This document shows positions 1-4,326 of a DNA stretch of 7,377 nt, one piece after another. Source of the stretch: Bifidobacteriaceae bacterium NR021. GTDB lineage: Bacteria > Actinomycetota > Actinomycetes > Actinomycetales > Bifidobacteriaceae. The stretch lies in contig NQOP01000001.1 in assembly GCA_003585845.1 (NCBI GenBank), positions 379,937-387,313 of the forward strand, in the 5' to 3' direction. The notes under the pieces are model-generated. The model did no database searches, was not told the origin of the DNA, and was given only the letters and a program-made list of their open reading frames with translations. The stretch's first letter is position 1, and each line of letters opens with the position of its first letter. The translations under genes and the position numbers were made by a program.

Positions 1-2
1 CA

Positions 3-761
3 GGCGGTGCGCCTTTAGATTTGTCGATTGCACATTTCTTTAATGGCATCGGCTTGCCTCTTCTAGAAGGCTATGGAATGACAGAAACTTGTGCTCCTTC
101 TATGGTGAATCCTACAACAGGTTATCGCATTGGTACCGTTGGTTTGCCTGTAAAGGGTGTATCTGTTGCTATTGCTGACGATGGTGAATTGTGCATTAAG
201 AGTCCTGCAGTGTGCAAAGGCTACCATAATAATCCTGAGCTTACCAAACAACAAATTGTAAACGGCTGGTTGCATACGGGTGACTTTGGATCTTTAGATG
301 ATGACGGTTTTGTGCGTATTACAGGCAGAAAGAAAGATCTTATTATTACTGCTGGCGGTAAGAACTTATCTCCAAATGCGTTAGAAGCTTCATTAATGTC
401 TTCGCCTATTATTTCTCAAGCTGTTGTTATTGGAGACAGAAAGCCGTTTGTTTCAGCAATTATTGCGCTCGATTTATCAGAAGTAAATACTTGGCTTTCT
501 GCGCGTGGCGCATGCCCTGTGCGCTCTTTAAAAGAGGCTTCACATAACGGTATTGTGCGAGCAGAAGTTGAGCGTGCTGTTAGCAAAGCAAATGAGCTAG
601 TTTCTAGAGCTGAGTCTATTCGCAAGTTCGAAATAGTTCCAGATGAGTTTACTCAAGCAAACGGTTTGATTACGCCAAGTTTAAAGGCGCGTCGTCAAGT
701 TGTTGTAGAGCGTTATAACGATCTTATCGAACATATTATCTATGCTCCGCGCAAACGTTAG
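3..761 (+). CDS. AMP-forming acyl-CoA synthetase (long-chain fatty acid--CoA ligase type), C-terminal part, 5' truncated
   Basis: The reading frame is open at the window's left edge: codons from base 3 read GGAPLD and continue into the body, so the apparent TTG start at 21 is internal. Family hallmarks seen in order: the GGAPL segment, the adenylate-forming motif EGYGMTET (bases about 66-89), the TGD motif at 276-284 with its aspartate for the AMP ribose, the hinge GRKKDLI from about 324, GGKN just after, and near the C terminus a TPSLKARR stretch whose lysine (684-686) fits the catalytic A10 lysine. Known family role: ATP-dependent activation of a carboxylic acid to an acyl-adenylate, then transfer to CoA, at the cytoplasmic side of the membrane. 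The FadD15-like C terminus (TP.LK..R, then a VVVERY-type segment) favours a fatty-acid substrate, but chain length cannot be read from this fragment. It converges on the lipoprotein gene, 158 bases apart. About 252 residues are visible; the ATP P-loop region is outside the window. Confidence 0.9.
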   Translation, partial: GGAPLDLSIAHFFNGIGLPLLEGYGMTETCAPSMVNPTTGYRIGTVGLPVKGVSVAIADDGELCIKSPAVCKGYHNNPELTKQQIVNGWLHTGDFGSLDDDGFVRITGRKKDLIITAGGKNLSPNALEASLMSSPIISQAVVIGDRKPFVSAIIALDLSEVNTWLSARGACPVRSLKEASHNGIVRAEVERAVSKANELVSRAESIRKFEIVPDEFTQANGLITPSLKARRQVVVERYNDLIEHIIYAPRKR

Positions 762-778
762 CTGCGCGTAAATTCATG

Positions 779-819
779 GAATATAGATTGAATATAGCTT
801 GAATACTTGAATATAGTTT
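779..819. repeat. Short tandem repeat, about 11-bp unit GAATATAG(N)TT
   Basis: Four head-to-tail units: GAATATAGATT (779-789), GAATATAGCTT (790-800), a shortened GAATACTT (801-808) and GAATATAGTTT (809-819), followed by GAAG. It begins 17 bases after the stop of the acyl-CoA synthetase gene, in the convergent gap. The unit is too short and has no spacers, so it is a simple direct repeat. No function can be read from it; copy-number change by slippage is possible. Confidence 0.85.
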
Positions 820-855
820 GAAGCTACAGATTGCGTTTTGCAAATTATATTTCAT

Positions 856-904
856 AACTTGCGTTACGCAACTTGCGTTACGCAACTCGCGTTACATAAC
901 TTGC
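856..904. repeat. 14-bp tandem repeat AACTTGCGTTACGC with internal dyad, about 3.5 copies
   Basis: Units lie at 856-869 and 870-883 (identical), 884-897 (three mismatches) and a half unit at 898-904. Across each unit junction the sequence TTGCG-TTA-CGCAA forms a dyad with 5-bp arms (859-871 and 873-885). The reverse order CGCAA-C-TTGCG also pairs, so the array can fold into several alternative small hairpins. A degenerate relative, TTGCGTTTTGCAA, is at 831-843. The array sits between two convergent genes, 15 bases beyond the lipoprotein stop. No U-tract follows a stem on either strand, so it is not a classical terminator; a role in 3'-end stability or protein binding is only inference. Confidence 0.88.
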
Positions 905-919
905 ATCCAAAAATTGTAT

Positions 920-2629
920 TTACAAGCCTGCGTCTGCTAATGATATGTAGCCTGGGTCAATTAAAAGCGACTTTAGATTTGTTGCGCTTACTGCCACTAA
1001 TTGCTCATTAACAGTAGGGACAGTTTCCCCATGCTCAATTTTTGTTTGCACTGTAGCGATTTTTTTGTCAAGCTTACCGTTTTTGTTCAAAGAATAACAA
1101 GTAACAGTAAGATCTTGAACAATCTTCTTATGATTTTCTATAGATGTCATCCATTGCTTTCCGTTCACAATGTTTGGCATAATATTTTTGTACGCGCCAT
1201 AACCAGTTATTACTGGCCATTTCTTTGCTTCTGATTCTTCTTCCTCATCTTTTTTCTGCTGTTGTTTTAATTCTTTTTCGGATTTCTTTGCAGAATCTTT
1301 TGGAGCAGGAACTGGTCTTTTATTAAGATCTCGTTTTCCTATAAAGTTTCCAATAACGTCCGGCAAATTGAAAGATGGGTTTATGTCTGCTGCGCTTCCT
1401 TCATAACCAAGATCATTTAGTGCTTGTACAGCTTGTAAAGCAATTTGATCATCGAGCGCAATAATTCCATCAACGCGATGCCTTGAGCGTGAAAAAAGAC
1501 TTGTGCTTCTCGTAATTCGTTTTGTTAACTCATTTTTCACAGAGTCAGCTACATCTGCGTCGAAAGCAACATTAGTCCAGTCTTTTTCGCTACTATTAAC
1601 ATTCAATCTTCCAGAAGTGCTTATTAATGTTCCAGAAGCAAAATATGGTCTCAAAACTTTCCAAATTCCAGCGAATGCTTCTTGAGCAAAATCATCCTTG
1701 AATTCTGTTTCGCTATTTGCATGTGTATTGTTTTTAGAGTCATCATCTTCGCTTGCTTCGTCGCTGCCATTTTGTTGGTTGTGACTGTTTGCATTAATAT
1801 TTTTTTGATTGTGGCATGGCAAAAGAACTTCAATATAGCGTGGATTTTCTTTAGTTGCACGATCTAGAGCTATTTTTTGTACCAGAGTTGTTGCTTGAAT
1901 TTCGCCAATTGTTCTTGCGTCAGATAAATGGAACATCACATCAGGTTTGAAACCGTTAACATTCCGTGAAAGCATAACAACGTGGATTCCTGCCTTTTTT
2001 GCCAGGCTAAGTGATGATGCCAATCGTTTTTCTGCATTAAGCTCATCTTTGGATGATTGAGAGTTATCGGCATTTTGCAAATTTAAGCCTTGAGTATCTG
2101 ATTTTTGCGTATTTTCAGAATTAGACGCGGGTAACGTTGCATAATCTCCATAGTTATTATTGCCGTTTTTGTTGGTCCATGGAGCTATAACAATTGTCGT
2201 TTTGCTTAATTGTTTTTTGACTTTTGAATTTTCAGAAATAGAATTGTGCTTTCCTGAATTATTCTGTTTTGCATTGTTCAATGAGCTTAGCAAATTTACT
2301 ACATAGTCTTGCACATCGCGGCTTTGTTCTGAAAGACTAGAAGAAGTTTTAGTAGTAATAGAATTATCGTCAAATCCCTTATCTTTTAACGATTTTATTA
2401 ATTCTGGAACCAGTACATCCCACGTGCTTAGAGGTTTATTGCGTGTTATTGCCAATCCGTCTGATGGAGTAAAAACAATAACGTTACCGTGATTCGCTTG
2501 TTCTTTATTTTCAGATTTTAAAGAAGTTTTTGTTGAACTTGCGCACGAGCTAACAACAAAAAGCATCGTAACTAATGCTGCAAGCATAACTAAAGAACGA
2601 TGCATAGTTCTGTTGCACAAACGAATCAT
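920..2629 (-). CDS. Lipoprotein with type-1 periplasmic-binding fold, XylF/ChvE-like sugar receptor (putative)
   Basis: 569 residues. The N terminus is a lipoprotein signal: basic start, hydrophobic stretch about 13-27, and lipobox VSSC with Cys29 as the lipidated residue, so the mature protein should be anchored outside the membrane. The body resembles sugar-binding proteins of the XylF/ChvE type: first strand NVIVF (49-53), IVIAP (146-150), GIHVVMLSRN (214-223), VDGIIALDDQIALQAVQAL (386-404), WPVITGYGA (471-479), GKQWMTSIENHKK (490-502) and the terminal LLIDPGYIS (555-563), in the expected order. Four polar low-complexity segments rich in N, S, K, D or E (about 118-146, 152-198, 273-312, 436-470) make it far longer than the usual 330-380 residues. 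Start chosen at 2629 because GAGAGGT (2637-2643) lies 7 bases upstream; Met9 has no such support. No ABC permease or ATPase gene is visible in the window. The ligand is unknown; a sensor or adhesin-like role is also possible. Confidence 0.82.
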   Translation of the reverse strand: MIRLCNRTMHRSLVMLAALVTMLFVVSSCASSTKTSLKSENKEQANHGNVIVFTPSDGLAITRNKPLSTWDVLVPELIKSLKDKGFDDNSITTKTSSSLSEQSRDVQDYVVNLLSSLNNAKQNNSGKHNSISENSKVKKQLSKTTIVIAPWTNKNGNNNYGDYATLPASNSENTQKSDTQGLNLQNADNSQSSKDELNAEKRLASSLSLAKKAGIHVVMLSRNVNGFKPDVMFHLSDARTIGEIQATTLVQKIALDRATKENPRYIEVLLPCHNQKNINANSHNQQNGSDEASEDDDSKNNTHANSETEFKDDFAQEAFAGIWKVLRPYFASGTLISTSGRLNVNSSEKDWTNVAFDADVADSVKNELTKRITRSTSLFSRSRHRVDGIIALDDQIALQAVQALNDLGYEGSAADINPSFNLPDVIGNFIGKRDLNKRPVPAPKDSAKKSEKELKQQQKKDEEEESEAKKWPVITGYGAYKNIMPNIVNGKQWMTSIENHKKIVQDLTVTCYSLNKNGKLDKKIATVQTKIEHGETVPTVNEQLVAVSATNLKSLLIDPGYISLADAGL

Positions 2630-2636
2630 AGTAGTG

Positions 2637-2643
2637 ACCTCTC
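2637..2643 (-). promoter_or_regulatory. Ribosome binding site of the lipoprotein gene
   Basis: On the minus strand GAGAGGT precedes the ATG at 2629 by 7 bases, a good match to the 3' end of 16S rRNA. It decides the start over the in-frame ATG at codon 9. No convincing -35/-10 pair was found in the 123-base gap upstream; TATATACAAT, about 60-70 bases before the ATG, is only a possible -10 region. Confidence 0.7.
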
Positions 2644-2752
2644 GTTTCGTGGTCTATCTGTTGCTGTCTATATGTGTTCTACTTGTAACTATCTTCTAAC
2701 ATTGTATATAGCTGTGTGCTAAATACTTACGTTGCTGTTTTAGTGAGCAAAA

Positions 2753-3568
2753 TTATCTTATAGAACTTTTTATAAGACTTTCGCACATATTACGGTATTC
2801 GCTCACGTATCCTCCACCAAAGAATACGCAATGTCCTGCAATAGGGTAGAGCTGCCAAATAATCATGCGCTGCTCAAAACCTGCTTTAAGTGGGTGAACA
2901 GACTGATAGCCGTCTAAAATCTGCTTAAAATAGCTGATTCCAAATAAATGGAGCATCGCTAAGTCCTCTTCGCGGTGCCCACCGTGAGCTGCAGGGTCTA
3001 TTAGAACAGCTTCAGTGTGTTCGCCGTCTGAGCTTTTAGTCCATAACACGTTTCCACTCCACAAGTCTCCGTGAACTCGAGCAGGCTTATCTTCTGCAGC
3101 TTTTCCTAATAAATCAGGCAGCGCATTAATAACTTCGTTTGTAAGATCTAAATCGCTTTTAGTAAGCTCTCCGCGAGCAATTCCAAGCTCAACCATAGGG
3201 CGCAATCGTCCGTCCGCAAGGTAGTCAATAACGCTACTCCAAGTGCCAGTTGGCATTTCAACTGGATCGCTTAAAGGTCCAAAATAGCATGTGCCATCGT
3301 AATCTGCTGGTGCTTCGCCAAAATATTTTGCACCGTAATCGTGCATATGAGCAAGCGCTGCACCAAACTCAAATGCAGCAAGTGGTGTTGCTGAGTGAGT
3401 GTCAATGCGCTCAATATTAAGGTAACCGTTTCCCCAATCAAATACTTCAGCCACTCTAGGGCCGCCGTATTTGTGAGCTTCAGAAAGCCATTTTAAGCCT
3501 TTACCTTCGCATTCAAAGAAACGCTCAGGCGCGTATAATCTACTTTTCTTATATACAGCGTTGTTCAT
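2753..3568 (-). CDS. Fructosamine kinase family protein (FN3K-like)
   Basis: 271 residues from the preferred start. The family belongs to the aminoglycoside-phosphotransferase/protein-kinase-like fold; characterised members phosphorylate ketoamines (fructosamines, ribulosamines), which then decompose and free the amine. Numbered from the preferred start, I see the N-terminal KKSRLYAPERFFECEGKGLKWL-type segment (8-28), the hinge-like NIERI (51-55), the catalytic loop HGDLWSGN with Asp168 and Asn173, the metal-binding IDP with Asp191, and the family signature GGHREEDLAM (196-205). All catalytic positions are intact and the length is normal. The frame stays open to an ATG at 3604 (283 residues), but I prefer the ATG at 3568: AAGAAGG stands 5 bases upstream, the family's conserved region begins directly after it, and the extra 12 codons fall on a perfect 9-bp dyad. 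The stop at 2753-2755 lies 123 bases before the lipoprotein start. Substrate specificity is not readable from sequence. Confidence 0.9.
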   Translation of the reverse strand: MNNAVYKKSRLYAPERFFECEGKGLKWLSEAHKYGGPRVAEVFDWGNGYLNIERIDTHSATPLAAFEFGAALAHMHDYGAKYFGEAPADYDGTCYFGPLSDPVEMPTGTWSSVIDYLADGRLRPMVELGIARGELTKSDLDLTNEVINALPDLLGKAAEDKPARVHGDLWSGNVLWTKSSDGEHTEAVLIDPAAHGGHREEDLAMLHLFGISYFKQILDGYQSVHPLKAGFEQRMIIWQLYPIAGHCVFFGGGYVSEYRNMCESLIKSSIR

Positions 3569-3573
3569 AGAAG

Positions 3574-3580
3574 CCTTCTT
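3574..3580 (-). promoter_or_regulatory. Ribosome binding site supporting the kinase start at 3568
   Basis: AAGAAGG on the minus strand, 5 bases before the ATG at 3568. The competing ATG at 3604 has only AGG about 10 bases upstream. This favours the shorter protein. Confidence 0.6.
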
Positions 3581-3586
3581 AACGTA

Positions 3587-3611
3587 GTAGCGCATACGAA
3601 ACATGCGCTAC
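3587..3611 (-). promoter_or_regulatory. Perfect 9-bp inverted repeat upstream of the kinase gene (operator or leader hairpin)
   Basis: GTAGCGCAT (3587-3595) and its exact reverse complement ATGCGCTAC (3603-3611) are separated by 7 bases. On the kinase transcript it would form a stable 9-bp hairpin ending 6 bases before the AAGAAGG ribosome site. No U-tract follows, so it is not a terminator. It could be a repressor operator or an RNA element that controls access to the ribosome site; which of these is inference. Confidence 0.6.
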
Positions 3612-3625
3612 ATACCTAATAAAAT

Positions 3626-3639
3626 ATTTATTAATAAAT
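3626..3639. promoter_or_regulatory. 14-bp perfect palindrome ATTTATTAATAAAT
   Basis: A fully self-complementary 14-mer of A and T lies in the gap between the membrane-protein gene and the kinase gene, 14 bases upstream of the 9-bp dyad. It may be an operator or part of an AT-rich promoter, but palindromes of pure AT arise easily in AT-rich DNA, so the functional call is weak. Confidence 0.35.
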
Positions 3640-3658
3640 TAAATTATTCCCAAACTCA

Positions 3659-4117
3659 CTATTTTACTGAAGTATTAGCACAATCAGATGCTTTGTGTTT
3701 AAGTGCAGGGCAGAGCGTTTTTGCAAATTGATAACCAAAAAGTAATCCTGCTAAAAATAGTGCAGTTCCTAAACCTGTGTAGAACACTGCAATAAACTGT
3801 TCTGGAGCTGCGTTAGTTGCGCGCAAAGTAATTCCGCCTGTCATCATAAAAGCCATAATTATGAAGGATTTTATGTCAAAGAATTTTAGGAAAAACTGCT
3901 TTTCTTCCGCATAGCCGTTAATTCTTTGAGTATGCTTTTTTACAAGCTTGCCAAAAATTAGGAATTGGAATATGCCAAAAACTAATAACGATAAAGCGTA
4001 ATTTAGTGGTTGCAAATAATTTTGGTATGCTAACAGCCCAATATTCAGAATATTAAAGCCTGCTGCTGCCCAAACTAAACAAGCAATAAGTAGTAGTGTA
4101 TTCTTCGGTACTTTCAA
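3659..4117 (-). CDS. Small four-helix integral membrane protein of unknown function
   Basis: 152 residues. I do not recognise a named family, although short four-helix proteins with a similar N terminus (K-TLLLIACLVW-AAGFNI) occur in Firmicutes and Actinobacteria as hypothetical proteins. Hydrophobic segments are at about 7-30, 38-60, 83-103 and 108-132. The loop between helices 2 and 3 is charged (KLVKKHTQR...EEKQFF), as is the tail (KHKASD), suggesting these face the cytoplasm by the positive-inside rule. There is no signal peptidase site and no catalytic motif. The start codon is TTG at 4117, chosen because AAGAGG (4125-4130) lies 7 bases upstream and no ATG occurs near the N terminus. It is divergent from leuS and reads toward the kinase gene, 90 bases before the preferred kinase start, so co-transcription is possible but not shown. 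Confidence 0.8.
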   Translation of the reverse strand: MKVPKNTLLLIACLVWAAAGFNILNIGLLAYQNYLQPLNYALSLLVFGIFQFLIFGKLVKKHTQRINGYAEEKQFFLKFFDIKSFIIMAFMMTGGITLRATNAAPEQFIAVFYTGLGTALFLAGLLFGYQFAKTLCPALKHKASDCANTSVK

Positions 4118-4124
4118 TTCTTAA

Positions 4125-4130
4125 CCTCTT
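4125..4130 (-). promoter_or_regulatory. Ribosome binding site deciding a TTG start
   Basis: AAGAGG on the minus strand, 7 bases before the TTG at 4117. It supports TTG as the initiation codon of the membrane-protein gene. Confidence 0.65.
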
Positions 4131-4155
4131 GTATTAAAAAGTTATTTAATAATAA

Positions 4156-4185
4156 TTTGTTTACTATTGTTTTGTTTACTATTGT
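4156..4185. repeat. Perfect tandem duplication of a 15-bp unit TTTGTTTACTATTGT
   Basis: Two identical, abutting 15-mers at 4156-4170 and 4171-4185. They lie 39 bases upstream of the membrane-protein TTG start, downstream of the candidate promoter at 4214-4242, and so probably in its untranslated leader. Two exact copies side by side suggest a recent slippage duplication or paired protein-binding sites; the sequence alone cannot separate these. Confidence 0.85.
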
Positions 4186-4213
4186 AATAACGGATTTTAT
4201 GAAAAAGCTTGTT

Positions 4214-4242
4214 TGTATAAATTTATTGCATTAAACAGTAAA
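4214..4242 (-). promoter_or_regulatory. Candidate sigma-70-type promoter for the membrane-protein gene
   Basis: On the minus strand TTTACT (-35, at 4237-4242) and TATACA (-10, at 4214-4219) are separated by 17 bases, each matching four of six consensus positions. Transcription would start near 4207 and give a leader of about 90 bases that includes the 15-bp tandem repeat. The region is AT-rich, so a chance match is possible. Confidence 0.35.
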
Positions 4243-4288
4243 ACTTTCGTAAAAAGCATATTTTTCTTAACAAAACTTGTAAAAAGTG

Positions 4289-4318
4289 TTGCGTAATGAC
4301 GATATTAGACGCTATAGT
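4289..4318 (+). promoter_or_regulatory. Candidate leuS promoter, positioned for a leaderless transcript
   Basis: The -10 element TATAGT (4313-4318, five of six consensus positions) ends only 8 bases before the leuS ATG, and TTGCGT (4289-4294, three of six) lies 18 bases further up. Initiation at the usual distance would begin at or next to the A of the ATG at 4327. The only purine-rich stretch, AGGG at 4322-4325, is one base from the ATG and too close to act as a ribosome site. Confidence 0.55.
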
Positions 4319-4326
4319 CCTAGGGT

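Noticed and set aside
21..23. TTG at 21 as the start of the first gene
   Set aside because: The frame is open to the window edge and the upstream codons encode the conserved GGAPL segment, so the gene is truncated by the window, not started there.
779..904. Possible CRISPR array in the convergent gap
   Set aside because: Units of 11 and 14 bases follow each other without spacers, and no cas gene is present.
905..925. Possible intrinsic terminator for the lipoprotein gene (TTGTAAATACAA followed by TTTTT on the minus strand)
   Set aside because: The stem would be only four AT-rich pairs overlapping the stop codon; too weak to support.
1001..1867. Small plus-strand frames opposite the lipoprotein gene (1001-1234, 1503-1685, 1682-1867)
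   Set aside because: No ribosome site or recognisable domain; hydrophobic runs arise from the complement of Asn- and Lys-rich codons.
4288..4296. Nine-base match GTTGCGTAA between the leuS promoter and the reverse strand of the 14-bp array
   Set aside because: Nine bases shared with a repetitive element in a 7-kb window is weak, and the dyad half of the repeat is not preserved at leuS; likely chance.
4118..4326. T-box riboswitch controlling leuS
   Set aside because: No specifier stem, no T-box consensus and no terminator/antiterminator pair upstream; the best promoter leaves no leader at all.
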